Positions 8,051 to 17,032 of a DNA stretch of 64,000 nt are shown in pieces. Position 1 is the stretch's first letter, and each line of letters begins with the position of its first letter. The notes beneath the pieces are model-generated. The model did no database searches, was not told the origin of the DNA, and saw only the letters and a program-made list of their open reading frames with translations. This DNA comes from an uncultured Clostridium sp. (GTDB lineage Bacteria > Bacillota > Clostridia > Lachnospirales > Lachnospiraceae): contig CAMYAO010000008.1 in NCBI GenBank assembly GCA_947253885.1, positions 1 through 64,000 of the forward strand, in the 5' to 3' direction. The translations under genes and the position numbers were made by a program.

Positions 8051-9294
8051 TAAAAAAACCGGTAACCGGAATGAAAGATATTTTACCGGATGAGATGGAA
8101 GTAAGAGATTATGTCAGCGGTATTATTAAAGAAACCTATCGTGCATTCGGTTTTACTCCGATTGAAACACCTTGTATGGAAAGTATTGCCAATCTGAACA
8201 GCAAGCAGGGAGGAGAGAATGAACAGCTGATCTTCAAGGTTTTAAAAAGAGGGCAGAAATTAAACCTAGAGACTGCAAAAACAGAAGCAGATCTGATAGA
8301 CTGCGGACTTCGTTATGATCTGACCGTGCCGCTTTGTCGTTATTATTCCAATCATGCAAATGAGCTGCCGTCTCCGTTTAAAGCCCTTCAGATGGGAAAT
8401 GTCTGGAGAGCTGATCGTCCTCAGAGAGGTCGGTATCGTCAATTTATGCAATGTGATATCGATATTCTGGGGGATGCCAGTAATCTTGCGGAAATAGAAC
8501 TGATATTGGCAACAACTACCACTTTGGGAAAAATCGGATTTGAAAATTTTGAAATTCGGATCAATGAGCGTAGAATCTTAAAGGCGATGGCGGATTACAG
8601 CGGTTTTCCGGCAGAACAATATGATTTGATTTTTATTATTTTAGATAAAATGGATAAAATCGGATTGGAGGGAGTATCGGAGGAACTGGAGAAATCCGGA
8701 TTTGATCGAGAGGCAATTGAAACATATATTGCTTTGTTTCGCGGAGTGGAGCAGGCGGAAAATGGGATACGTTACCTGGCAGAGACTTTGAGCGATTGTC
8801 TGGAAGAAAGTATTATCTCAAACTTAAATGAGATTATAGACAGTGTAGAAGCGACCAAACAGGCAAGCTTTAAAATAGTATTCGATCCGACTCTGGTACG
8901 GGGCATGTCATACTATACCGGTACGATTTTTGAAATTGCGATTCCACAGTTTGGCGGAAGCTGCGGAGGAGGCGGACGTTACGATAAAATGGTCGGAAAC
9001 TTTACCGGTCAGCAGGTTCCCGCATGCGGCTTTTCTATCGGGTTTGAACGTATTATCCTCCTGTTAATGGAAAATGGCTTTCAGATTCCGAAAAAAGCTG
9101 AGAAAAAGGCATATTTAATAGAGAAAAACTATCCGGCAGACAAGCTGAGAAACGTTATCAAACAGGCACAAGAGGAACGAAGTCAGGGACATCAGGTTTT
9201 GATTGTTCGAATGAATAAAAATAAAAAATTTCAGAAAGACACCTTGACAAAAGAAGGCTATACAGCCTTTGAAGAATTTTTCAATAGAGATTAA
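8041..9294 (+). CDS. hisS: Histidyl-tRNA synthetase
   Basis: A 417-residue class II synthetase that charges tRNA-His. Motif 2 is seen as RPQRGRYRQFMQCDID (about residues 124-139), the histidine signature as LVRGMSYYTGTIFE, and motif 3 as CGFSIGFERI. The signature reads GMSYYTG where many HisRS have GLDYYT; I believe this variant is usual in Lachnospiraceae HisRS. A short C-terminal anticodon-binding domain of about 80 residues closes it. HisZ is considered less likely because the anticodon domain is present and aspS follows, the common hisS-aspS pair. Confidence 0.93.
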   Translation: MALIKKPVTGMKDILPDEMEVRDYVSGIIKETYRAFGFTPIETPCMESIANLNSKQGGENEQLIFKVLKRGQKLNLETAKTEADLIDCGLRYDLTVPLCRYYSNHANELPSPFKALQMGNVWRADRPQRGRYRQFMQCDIDILGDASNLAEIELILATTTTLGKIGFENFEIRINERRILKAMADYSGFPAEQYDLIFIILDKMDKIGLEGVSEELEKSGFDREAIETYIALFRGVEQAENGIRYLAETLSDCLEESIISNLNEIIDSVEATKQASFKIVFDPTLVRGMSYYTGTIFEIAIPQFGGSCGGGGRYDKMVGNFTGQQVPACGFSIGFERIILLLMENGFQIPKKAEKKAYLIEKNYPADKLRNVIKQAQEERSQGHQVLIVRMNKNKKFQKDTLTKEGYTAFEEFFNRD

Positions 9295-9304
9295 GGGGGA
9301 ATAT

Positions 9305-11095
9305 ATGGCAGAGTCTATGCAGGGATTAAAGAGATCCCATAGATGTACAGAAATATCAAATAAGATGATAGGTGAAACTGTCACGGTTATGGGCTGGGTG
9401 CAGAAGCGCCGTAATCTGGGAAGTCTGATCTTTGTAGATATGAGAGACCGATCCGGACTTCTACAAATTGTATTTGATGAAAACAGTGTAGGAACAGACG
9501 GATTTGAGAAAGCGGGAACTATTCGAAATGAATTTGTTCTTGCGGTAGTCGGAAAAGTACAGAAACGTTCTGCTGCCGTAAATGAGCAGCTTGTAACGGG
9601 TGATATTGAGATTGTAGCGGAGCAACTGCGGATTTTATCCGAATCGGATACACCTCCGTTCCCTATCGAAGAAAATCTTCAGACTAAGGACGAGCTTCGT
9701 TTGAAGTATCGCTATTTGGACTTAAGAAGACCGGATCTGCAAAGAAATCTGTTTTTGCGCAGTAAAGTAAGTCATCTGATCCGTGAGTTTATGATAAAAG
9801 AGGGCTTTATGGAAGTGGAAACTCCGATGCTCAATAAATCGACACCGGAGGGAGCAAGGGATTATCTGGTTCCGAGTCGTGTACACCCGGGTAATTTTTA
9901 TGCATTGCCACAGTCTCCACAGTTGTTTAAACAGTTATTAATGTGTTCCGGTTTTGACCGCTATTTTCAGATCGCAAGATGTTTTCGTGATGAAGATCTG
10001 CGTGCAGACCGTCAGCCGGAATTTACACAGGTGGATATGGAGTTTTCCTTCGTGGATGTAGAGGACGTAATAGAAACAAATGAACGTTTGCTGCAATATA
10101 TCTTTAAAGAAGGAATCGGAGTAGAGGTTCCGATTCCGTTTCCTCAAATGAGCTGGCAGGAGGCAATGGATCGTTTTGGCTCGGACAAGCCGGATACCCG
10201 TTTTGGAATGGAGCTTACAGATGTATCAACGGTTGTGGAAAACTGCGGATTCGGCGTGTTTACCGGTGCAATAGAGGCAGGAGGAACTGTTCGGGGAATC
10301 TGTATCCCGGGCAAGGCGTCTATGGGACGGAAGCAGATTGACAAACTGGTAGAATTTGCAAAAGGATATGGAGCAAAAGGATTGGCATATCTGGGGGTGA
10401 ATGAAGACGGAACTTATAAATCTTCTTTTGCAAAATTTATGTCAGAAGAAGAACTGTCTGCATTGGTTGCGGCAATGGGAGCCGTGCCGGGAGATTTGTT
10501 GGTGTTTGCGGCAGATCGTAATAAAATTGTCTGGGAAGTTCTGGGAGCACTTCGTCTGAAGATGGCGAAAGATATGGAGCTTCTGGATGAAAATCAATAT
10601 AATTTCTTGTGGGTAACGGAATTTCCGCTATTGGAGTGGTCTGACGAAGAGAAACGTTATATGGCAATGCACCATCCGTTTACCATGCCGATGGAGGAAG
10701 ATTGGCATAAGGTAGATGAAAAGCCGGGAGAAGTACGTGCAAAGGCATACGATATTGTCTTAAACGGCACAGAACTTGGTGGAGGAAGTGTTCGTATCCA
10801 TCAGAATGAGATTCAGGAAAAAATGTTTGAAGTCCTCGGATTCTCGAAAGAATCCGCGTGGGATCAGTTCGGATTTTTATTGCATGCATTTCGCTACGGA
10901 GTTCCGCCGCATGCAGGACTTGCATACGGGCTGGATCGTCTGATTATGCACATGGTTCATGCCGAATCTATCCGTGATGTCATTGCATTCCCTAAAGTAA
11001 AGGATGCATCCTGTCTGATGACAGAGGCACCGGGCTGTGTAGCGGAAACACAGTTAAAGGAACTGGGATTAGAGATTAGCGAAACAGAACTATAA
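9305..11095 (+). CDS. aspS: Aspartyl-tRNA synthetase
   Basis: A 596-residue class IIb synthetase. It has an N-terminal OB-fold anticodon domain (about 15-120, VMGWVQKRRNLGSLIFVDMRD), then the catalytic core with motif 2 FRDEDLRADRQPEFTQ. The GAD insertion domain covers about 290-420, and motif 3 GLAYGLDRLIM lies near the end. The GAD domain and length identify the bacterial type. The ATG at 9305 lies 11 bases after hisS and follows GGGGG; an earlier in-frame ATG overlaps hisS. A strong terminator follows. Confidence 0.97.
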   Translation: MAESMQGLKRSHRCTEISNKMIGETVTVMGWVQKRRNLGSLIFVDMRDRSGLLQIVFDENSVGTDGFEKAGTIRNEFVLAVVGKVQKRSAAVNEQLVTGDIEIVAEQLRILSESDTPPFPIEENLQTKDELRLKYRYLDLRRPDLQRNLFLRSKVSHLIREFMIKEGFMEVETPMLNKSTPEGARDYLVPSRVHPGNFYALPQSPQLFKQLLMCSGFDRYFQIARCFRDEDLRADRQPEFTQVDMEFSFVDVEDVIETNERLLQYIFKEGIGVEVPIPFPQMSWQEAMDRFGSDKPDTRFGMELTDVSTVVENCGFGVFTGAIEAGGTVRGICIPGKASMGRKQIDKLVEFAKGYGAKGLAYLGVNEDGTYKSSFAKFMSEEELSALVAAMGAVPGDLLVFAADRNKIVWEVLGALRLKMAKDMELLDENQYNFLWVTEFPLLEWSDEEKRYMAMHHPFTMPMEEDWHKVDEKPGEVRAKAYDIVLNGTELGGGSVRIHQNEIQEKMFEVLGFSKESAWDQFGFLLHAFRYGVPPHAGLAYGLDRLIMHMVHAESIRDVIAFPKVKDASCLMTEAPGCVAETQLKELGLEISETEL

Positions 11096-11096
11096 A

Positions 11097-11134
11097 GAAA
11101 AGGGAGATGTTCGGAGGACATCTCCCCTTTAATG
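11097..11134 (+). terminator. Terminator after aspS
   Basis: AGGGAGATGT and ACATCTCCCCTTT form a stem closed by TCGGAGG, directly behind the aspS stop codon. Confidence 0.8.
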
Positions 11135-11161
11135 ATAATAAAATAATTATTTCTGAAAAAG

Positions 11162-11247
11162 AAAAGGTCGCAGACAAACTGATAGGTCTCCCCTTTACCG
11201 GATTAACCGGTAAGAAGGGTACCTATTCAACATATCTGCGACCTTTT
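11162..11247. terminator. Nested palindrome between convergent genes
   Basis: An outer 13-bp perfect arm pair, AAAAGGTCGCAGA (11162-11174) and TCTGCGACCTTTT (11235-11247), encloses a second pair ATAGGT/ACCTAT. An inner palindrome CTTTACCGGA...CCGGTAAGAAGGGTAC (11193-11222) sits inside that. The outer arms with their A and T ends make a bidirectional terminator for aspS and the Tp47-like gene. The inner palindrome recurs at 24918-24948. Confidence 0.7.
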
Positions 11248-11263
11248 GGAATATTTGAGAATC

Positions 11264-13501
11264 TTATTTGACTTTAACTTTAATAATAATTGTTTTTTTA
11301 GCAGAAGCGTAATTTTTATCGCCCTTTGCTGTTACAATCAATTTAATTTTATAAGTTCCCTTTTTGGTCTTCTTAGCAACTGTAATTTTACCATTTTTTG
11401 CATGGATGGTCAGTTTGGAGGAAGATCCTTTTTTCACTTTTGCATAAGTAATCTTTCCGATTGCCTTTGAAACCGCTACTTTGGATGTAGTCTGTTTTTT
11501 CTTTTTCAGTGCTTTAAATTTCACTGTCTTTGCAGTAGTAGCCACTTTGAACTTCTGAGCAGCCTTTTTGACGATCAGTTTTGCCACTTTGGAGGTTGCT
11601 CCCAGATGGTTGGCATCTTCTTCGACAGTAGCTTTTACATAGTATGTTCCGGCATTTTTTACAGAGGAAGCAGAGATGGTCTTCTTGCAAGCGGAATCTT
11701 TGTAGTATTGATAGCGAACTGCTCCGGTACTTCCCTTTACAATTGCTTTACCGATTTTAGCAGTCTTTTTGTTGTAGGTAACTGTTTTATTGGCAAGTGT
11801 AATGGTAGTTTTTTGTTTGTCCGGCTGTGGATTTACTGGTTTAAAAATATTATCGGATGTCAAGTTTACATAGAATGTTTTGTTTGCATAACCGAGAGCA
11901 CGAATGGTAATTGTCCAAAAGCCGGTACCGTCGCTTCCCTCCGGAAGCTGAAATCTTGCAGACTTTGTCAAAGCGAGCTGAATACCGTTTGTTTTGTGCA
12001 TCCAGTTGTCCGCAGCAAATTTGGTACCGTAGGTTGCTTTCACCGGTGCTCGTCTGTCTTTAGAAGGATCTTTATCACCGTAGTATTTCCAGATAACGGA
12101 CTGCATTCTGGAAGCAAGATCACCATAGGCGTTTCCTGTCAGGTCTACTCGGATAAATTCTCCGTAACGACCTATTTCATTGCCGGTCTTAGGAGTAACG
12201 GTAATATTCTCATCGTTAACGGATTTCTGACCGATACCCTTTAATCCGGATCCTTTGCCGGTAGAAGCTGCAGAGAAGGAGAAAGTGCCGTCAACGTTTT
12301 TGGTTACGGTTTTCAGTCCATTTGTATTTTTATCAACATCTGCTGTCACACTGTAAGATTGTAATTCTTTTTCGCTGTAGCCACCCTGTAACGTCTCTCC
12401 GTTTGCGACAGTAGTATAAGCTTTTTTAAAGGCTTCGGTATTACTCTTTTCAACACGAACCGGAACATATTTCAATCCGTTCACTAAATAATAATCCATT
12501 TTGGTGGTAGAACCGTCTTTTTTTGTAATTGTGCCTTTTTCGAGCTGAATAGAAGAACCATCGGTCAGATATAATGTTTTTCCGTCTTTATCCCAATGAG
12601 ATCCCGAATAGCTATTTCCTTCCTTGTCAAAAATTTTCATTGAAGTCTGGAAAGAACCTCGGTGTACACCGTGGTTTGCAGTAGCTCTCGATACGGCATC
12701 AAAAGCACCTAGATCCGCTTCGTTATGGCTGTCTAAAGAATTGGATGTTGCAGTGGAAGATCCCTCCAGAACCCCTTCATTGGCATAGTATTCATTCCAT
12801 GGAACAGAAGCATACATGTAGTCATATTCTACAACTTTGATGGTTGCTGTTAACGGTTTGTAGCCTTCGGAATACAGTGTAACGGTGTAAGTACCCGGCT
12901 TTAGAACACCGTCTTTGTAAAACTGATTAAAGCGGGTAACATTTGCAGCATTGCTTCCTACAGATTTTCCGGAATTTAAAGAAATTTCCACTTTGTTGTA
13001 GTGATGACCGCCGGTAGCGCATTCCCCGAAAAGGTCGATCCAAGGCAGAGTACCAACTGTGGTCTTGCCGTCTGAAATAGTAGCGGCATATAAATTTGTC
13101 AGATAGTCGTTCCAGGTATATCCCTCCACTTTATCATCCAGTTGTATGACAAAGTTGTCCGTACCGTATCTGGAATTGTCTCTCCAGGATGCAGAAGCGA
13201 GCTTCGGTGTAACTTTCTCTTCCTTATTTGTTAAATTTACTCCATCCAAGCTTGTAATTGCACCGCTGTCATTTTTTACTTTGTGTACAACTGACGGAAT
13301 ATCTTTTACATGATGACTCTTAAATTCGGTGGCACTTGTTACAGCGTCATATCCGGAAGTGGTGTCGACTCCCATATTTTTATACAGTTGTGCCCAGGTG
13401 GTAGTCGCGGTATCGGCAAAGGATACCGTTGGCATCATTGACAGAACCATTGTCAGAGACATGGCACCTGCCAATAAGGATGTTACAAGTTTTTTCTTCA
13501 A
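11264..13501 (-). CDS. Secreted Tp47-like protein with C-terminal MBG/Ig-like wall domains
   Basis: A 745-residue exported protein with a signal peptide at about 1-29. A long middle part is clearly homologous to Tp47 of Treponema pallidum (reported as a penicillin-binding lipoprotein). Shared blocks are FDAVSRATANHG, NTNGLKT, KYYGDKDP, ATYGTKFAADNW and a GFWTITIRALGY-like strand. The N-terminal 200 residues contain a divergent copy of the first block (YDAVTSAT). The C-terminal 170 residues are lysine-rich MBG/Ig-like repeats, replacing the lipid anchor of Tp47. The start is TTG at 13501, supported by AGGAGGG eight bases upstream. It is divergent from a flavin electron-transfer operon and has Fur-like boxes in its promoter. 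Its substrate here is unknown. Confidence 0.82.
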   Translation of the reverse strand: MKKKLVTSLLAGAMSLTMVLSMMPTVSFADTATTTWAQLYKNMGVDTTSGYDAVTSATEFKSHHVKDIPSVVHKVKNDSGAITSLDGVNLTNKEEKVTPKLASASWRDNSRYGTDNFVIQLDDKVEGYTWNDYLTNLYAATISDGKTTVGTLPWIDLFGECATGGHHYNKVEISLNSGKSVGSNAANVTRFNQFYKDGVLKPGTYTVTLYSEGYKPLTATIKVVEYDYMYASVPWNEYYANEGVLEGSSTATSNSLDSHNEADLGAFDAVSRATANHGVHRGSFQTSMKIFDKEGNSYSGSHWDKDGKTLYLTDGSSIQLEKGTITKKDGSTTKMDYYLVNGLKYVPVRVEKSNTEAFKKAYTTVANGETLQGGYSEKELQSYSVTADVDKNTNGLKTVTKNVDGTFSFSAASTGKGSGLKGIGQKSVNDENITVTPKTGNEIGRYGEFIRVDLTGNAYGDLASRMQSVIWKYYGDKDPSKDRRAPVKATYGTKFAADNWMHKTNGIQLALTKSARFQLPEGSDGTGFWTITIRALGYANKTFYVNLTSDNIFKPVNPQPDKQKTTITLANKTVTYNKKTAKIGKAIVKGSTGAVRYQYYKDSACKKTISASSVKNAGTYYVKATVEEDANHLGATSKVAKLIVKKAAQKFKVATTAKTVKFKALKKKKQTTSKVAVSKAIGKITYAKVKKGSSSKLTIHAKNGKITVAKKTKKGTYKIKLIVTAKGDKNYASAKKTIIIKVKVK

Positions 13502-13546
13502 TGTAGTTCCCTCCTAATTTCTAAAACTCCTTTTTGATTGTAAATA

Positions 13547-13559
13547 AATAACTATTATT
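13547..13559. promoter_or_regulatory. Fur-like palindrome 2 (imperfect)
   Basis: AATAACTATTATT differs at one position from a perfect AATAAT-N-ATTATT palindrome and lies exactly 40 bp from the perfect copy. It falls in the expected leader of the Tp47-like gene. Confidence 0.4.
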
Positions 13560-13586
13560 ACTGAAAAATAATAATAATTATATATA

Positions 13587-13599
13587 AATAATCATTATT
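13587..13599. promoter_or_regulatory. Fur-like palindrome 1 (perfect)
   Basis: AATAAT-C-ATTATT is a perfect 6-1-6 palindrome like the core of Firmicutes Fur boxes. On the minus strand it lies just upstream of a TATAAT (13577-13582) that would serve the Tp47-like gene, an arrangement fitting repression. The AT-rich surroundings weaken the case. Confidence 0.45.
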
Positions 13600-13821
13600 A
13601 GTTTACACTAAAATATTTTAGACATAGATTCTGTTTCCGTCAATATATGAAATAAAAAAACAGGATAAAATTACAGAAAAATGTGCATTTATCACAGAAC
13701 AATATTGCAGTTATATAAGAACTGTGTTATATTTCAAAGGTTAGAAAATGCTAACGTTTCAGGGGTATATAAAGGGGTATATCTAACTGAATCAACAAGA
13801 GAGAAAGAGAGTGAGAAAACA

Positions 13822-14208
13822 ATGAAACAAAGGAAAAAGCGGTGGGATCTGATTGTAATCGGGGTGATCGCATTCGTAGCTGTAATTATGTTTGCAGTGT
13901 TATACGGGACACAAAAGAAGGGGGCAAATGTAGTGATCAGAATTAACGGAAAGCAGACTGCCTCTTATCCGTTAAATAAGGATCGGGTAGTTACCCTGCA
14001 TCCGGATGACGATGAGACCAACACAATAACGATCAAAAACGGAACAGTTAAAATGACAGAGGCAAATTGCAAAGATCATATTTGCGAACATCATCCGGCA
14101 ATCAGCAAAGTCGGAGAAAGTATTATTTGCCTGCCACACAAGTTAGTGGTGGCGATAGAAGATCAGTCCGGGAAGGATTCGAAATCACCGGATACGATTG
14201 CGCAGTAG
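13822..14208 (+). CDS. NusG domain II protein (EetA-like)
   Basis: A 128-residue protein with one N-terminal membrane anchor (about 9-29) and an extracytoplasmic NusG_II domain (about 38-115). The typical cysteines appear in ANCKDHICEHH and SIICLPHKLVV. The family is found next to ApbE and FMN-binding genes, including the extracellular electron transfer locus of Listeria, where the counterpart is called EetA. No Gx-transporter (EetB) partner is seen here. The ATG at 13822 is chosen because the membrane segment begins there. It is the first gene of a five-gene operon; a weak TTGCAG-N16-TTATAT promoter lies at 13705-13732. Confidence 0.8.
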   Translation: MKQRKKRWDLIVIGVIAFVAVIMFAVLYGTQKKGANVVIRINGKQTASYPLNKDRVVTLHPDDDETNTITIKNGTVKMTEANCKDHICEHHPAISKVGESIICLPHKLVVAIEDQSGKDSKSPDTIAQ

Positions 14209-14219
14209 AGGTGTCAGGG

Positions 14220-15278
14220 ATGAAAACAATAAGAAGAATATCAGCAGTCTGTTTACTCGGAGTGTTGTCCGCATCGATCGCGGGTTGCGGTCAAAACAGC
14301 GACAGCAGTACAACTGCTAAACTGTCGGATAACGCGGAATACAGAGAAGAAGTCTATGCCATGGATACTCATATGGAGTTAAAGGCATACGGAACTAACA
14401 ATAAAAAGGCGGTTAAGGCGGCAATTTCAGAAATAAAGAGTATTGATAAGGAGTTATCCGTTACCAATGTGGAGAGTGAAATCAGCCAGCTCAATAAAAA
14501 CGGAACTTATACATTTACAAAAGATGCGGCATATCTGTTAAAACATGCTCTGAGTCTATATCAATCGACCAAGGGGCAGTTTGATGTCACCAGCTATATT
14601 GCAACAAAGACATGGGGATTTACTACAGGAAAATATAAGGTTCCGTCCGTATCCAAAATTGCCTCAATTAAAAAACTGATAGGATCCGACCAGTTGATCT
14701 ACAATGAAAAGACCGGAAAGGTATCCTTTAAAAAGAAGGGGATGATGCTGGATTTCGGAGCAATAGCAAAAGGCTATACCAGTCAGCGCTGTATGGAAAT
14801 ATTCAAAGAAAACGGGATTAAGAGTGCCGTGGTTAATCTGGGCGGAAATGTTCAGGTACTTGGACAGAAGCCGGACGGTTCAAATTGGAATGTTGCGGTT
14901 ATGAGTCCGGATAAAAAGAGTTATATCGGAGTGGTGCAGACACATGATATGGCGATTATTACTTCCGGTGGATATGAGCGTTATTTTAAGCAGGCGGGAA
15001 AGACCTATATACATATTATGAACCCGAAAACCGCATCACCGGCAGAAAGCGGTCTTGCATCCGTTACGATTGTATCAAAAGACGGAACGGTGTCGGACGG
15101 TTTGTCTACCAGTTTGTTTGTAATGGGAAAAGAGAAAGCGGTCTCCTACTGGAGAAAACATAAGTCTGAGTTTGATGCCATTCTTTTGACAAAGGACGGA
15201 AAACTCTATGTGACAGAGGGAATTGCAAATATTTTTAAGACAACAGATAACAATAAGGTTGAGAAAGTGACAGCCTGA
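14220..15278 (+). CDS. apbE: ApbE-family FAD:protein FMN transferase, lipoprotein
   Basis: A 352-residue lipoprotein with signal sequence and lipobox SIAGC at about residues 19-23, placing it on the outer face of the membrane. ApbE enzymes split FAD and attach FMN covalently to a Thr/Ser in SGAT-type motifs of partner proteins. Typical blocks are AMDTHMELKAYG, GQFDVTSYIATKTWGF, MLDFGAIAKGY, VVNLGGNVQVLG and a final DGLSTSLFVMG. The next two genes encode five such target motifs, so its substrates are almost certainly its neighbours. The start is the ATG at 14220, 11 bases after the previous stop. Confidence 0.95.
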   Translation: MKTIRRISAVCLLGVLSASIAGCGQNSDSSTTAKLSDNAEYREEVYAMDTHMELKAYGTNNKKAVKAAISEIKSIDKELSVTNVESEISQLNKNGTYTFTKDAAYLLKHALSLYQSTKGQFDVTSYIATKTWGFTTGKYKVPSVSKIASIKKLIGSDQLIYNEKTGKVSFKKKGMMLDFGAIAKGYTSQRCMEIFKENGIKSAVVNLGGNVQVLGQKPDGSNWNVAVMSPDKKSYIGVVQTHDMAIITSGGYERYFKQAGKTYIHIMNPKTASPAESGLASVTIVSKDGTVSDGLSTSLFVMGKEKAVSYWRKHKSEFDAILLTKDGKLYVTEGIANIFKTTDNNKVEKVTA

Positions 15279-15309
15279 CAGCATGAAAATAATCTGAAAG
15301 GAAAGGAAA

Positions 15310-17019
15310 ATGAAGAAAGTACTGGAAAAAATGGCACCCTACAGAAGTCTGGTGCCGGCGGCAGTTGTAGCATCTGCGGTAGTAATCGGAACATCCGGTT
15401 ATGTTGCAAAAAAATATGAAGTGAAAGCAGTAGCTGAAAGCAGTAAAAAAACTACAACAGACACTGGTTCAAAGCTTAAAACCGGTAAACTGCGAAAATT
15501 AAAAAAGCATTCAAAGACAAACAAAAAAGCAAGTAAACTCAGCAAGGTGGCGGAAGGAACGTATAAGGACGGAACTTATACCGGATCGGCACAAGGATAT
15601 GGCGGACCGATTCAGGTTGAGGTCGTTGTAAAAGGCGGAAAGATTTCAAAAGTGACGGTACTGAGCCATTCCGGAGAGACACCGGGATATTATTCTAAAG
15701 TTATGGGACTTCCGGGGAAAATTGTATCTGCCAACAGTACCAATGTCGACACGGTATCGGGAGCAACATTTTCTTCCAACGGAATTATCAATGCCGTGCG
15801 TAATGCGTTGGCAAAAGCCGGCGGAAAAGAGAAGCCTTCCAACAGTACGGCAGGAGCGTCCAAACATCCGGCGGCAAAAAAAGTGAAAAAGCCTAAAAAG
15901 GTAAAAGAACCGACCGGCTATAAGGATGGAACTTATTTCGGGACGGCTCCCGGATACGGTGCGGAGAGCGGAAGCGGAGAAAAAATTAAAGTCAAGGTAG
16001 TTGTAAAACACGGAAAAATCTGTTCGGTTCAGGTTGTAAATCATTCTGGAGAAACACCGAGCTTTTATACAAAGGTAACCGGATTGCCGAATCTGATTGT
16101 AAAGAAGAATTCTACCAATGTCGACACGGTATCGGGAGCAACATTTTCTTCCAACGGAATCATCAATGCCGTGCGTAATGCATTGGCAAAAGCCGGCGGA
16201 AAAGAGAAGCCTTCCAACAGTACGGCAGGAGCGTCCAAACATCCGGCGGCAAAAAAAGTGAAAAAGCCTAAAAAGGTAAAAGAACCGACCGGCTATAAGG
16301 ATGGAACTTATTTCGGGACGGCTCCCGGATACGGTGCGGAGAGCGGAAGCGGAGAAAAAATTAAAGTCAAGGTAGTTGTAAAACACGGAAAAATCTGTTC
16401 GGTTCAGGTTGTAAATCATTCCGGAGAAACACCGAGCTTTTATACAAAGGTAACCGGATTGCCGAATCTGATCGTAAAGAAGAATTCTACCAATGTCGAT
16501 ACGGTATCGGGAGCAACATTTTCTTCCAACGGAATTATCAATGCCGTACGCGATGCATTGAAGGATGCGGCACTTTCCAAAAAAGCAAAAAAGGATATAC
16601 AGAAAAAAAATACCAAGAAGAAAATAAATAATCTTCCGAAAGATGGAAAATATGAGGATTATACAGGGAAGAAATTTAAAGAGGGAACCTACTATGCAAC
16701 GGTAAAGGTAGAGCCGAACCGGTTCAACCAGTTCACGGCATATGATTTGAAGATAGGATATAAGATCAGTTCTACCGGAAATTGGATTTCTGACATAGAT
16801 TCTGCTACACAGATCGGTGATCCTATAGATAACAGAAATGATATGTTTATCGATATGGCAAAAACTCCTATTTTAGAGAAGCTACTGTCCATCGGGAAAG
16901 GATCTCGAAAAATACCGATAGAAGTCGGACAGGCAGATGTAGTCTCAGGTGCGACCTGTACATCGAAATCCATTTATGAGGGAGCAAGGAAGGCGTTATC
17001 AGAGGCAGAAATAAAATAG
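15310..17019 (+). CDS. Multi-FMN-binding surface protein with four flavinylation motifs
   Basis: A 569-residue protein with an N-terminal membrane anchor or signal (about 12-33), a lysine-rich linker and four FMN-binding domains. Three carry VSGATFSSNGI with target threonines at about 153, 278 and 403; the fourth has VVSGATCTSKSI with Thr near 549. The second and third units are joined by identical Lys/Pro-rich linkers. ApbE, encoded just upstream, should attach FMN to each threonine, giving a multi-flavin electron carrier outside the membrane. The DNA of two consecutive units is almost identical with a 375-bp period, so copy number may vary between strains. Confidence 0.9.
   Translation: MKKVLEKMAPYRSLVPAAVVASAVVIGTSGYVAKKYEVKAVAESSKKTTTDTGSKLKTGKLRKLKKHSKTNKKASKLSKVAEGTYKDGTYTGSAQGYGGPIQVEVVVKGGKISKVTVLSHSGETPGYYSKVMGLPGKIVSANSTNVDTVSGATFSSNGIINAVRNALAKAGGKEKPSNSTAGASKHPAAKKVKKPKKVKEPTGYKDGTYFGTAPGYGAESGSGEKIKVKVVVKHGKICSVQVVNHSGETPSFYTKVTGLPNLIVKKNSTNVDTVSGATFSSNGIINAVRNALAKAGGKEKPSNSTAGASKHPAAKKVKKPKKVKEPTGYKDGTYFGTAPGYGAESGSGEKIKVKVVVKHGKICSVQVVNHSGETPSFYTKVTGLPNLIVKKNSTNVDTVSGATFSSNGIINAVRDALKDAALSKKAKKDIQKKNTKKKINNLPKDGKYEDYTGKKFKEGTYYATVKVEPNRFNQFTAYDLKIGYKISSTGNWISDIDSATQIGDPIDNRNDMFIDMAKTPILEKLLSIGKGSRKIPIEVGQADVVSGATCTSKSIYEGARKALSEAEIK
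15742..16491 (+). repeat. 375-bp tandem repeat, two near-identical copies
   Basis: The block starting near 15742 is repeated from 16117 with a period of exactly 375 bp (125 codons). Only scattered single-base differences separate the copies. A third partial copy of about 60 bp continues past 16491 before diverging at the fourth domain. Near identity including third codon positions points to recent duplication or continuing recombination. Confidence 0.88.
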
Positions 17020-17032
17020 ATTGGAAATAAGG

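Noticed and set aside
7980..9304. A T-box leader for hisS or aspS
   Set aside because: hisS overlaps hemZ and aspS starts 11 bases after hisS, leaving no room for a leader RNA.
11606..12244. A 212-codon plus-strand frame inside the Tp47-like gene
   Set aside because: It lies antisense to a well-supported secreted protein and has a cysteine-rich, low-quality composition.
15646..16419. A 257-codon minus-strand frame with internal repeats
   Set aside because: It is the complement of the tandem FMN-domain repeats; its repetition only mirrors the plus-strand gene.
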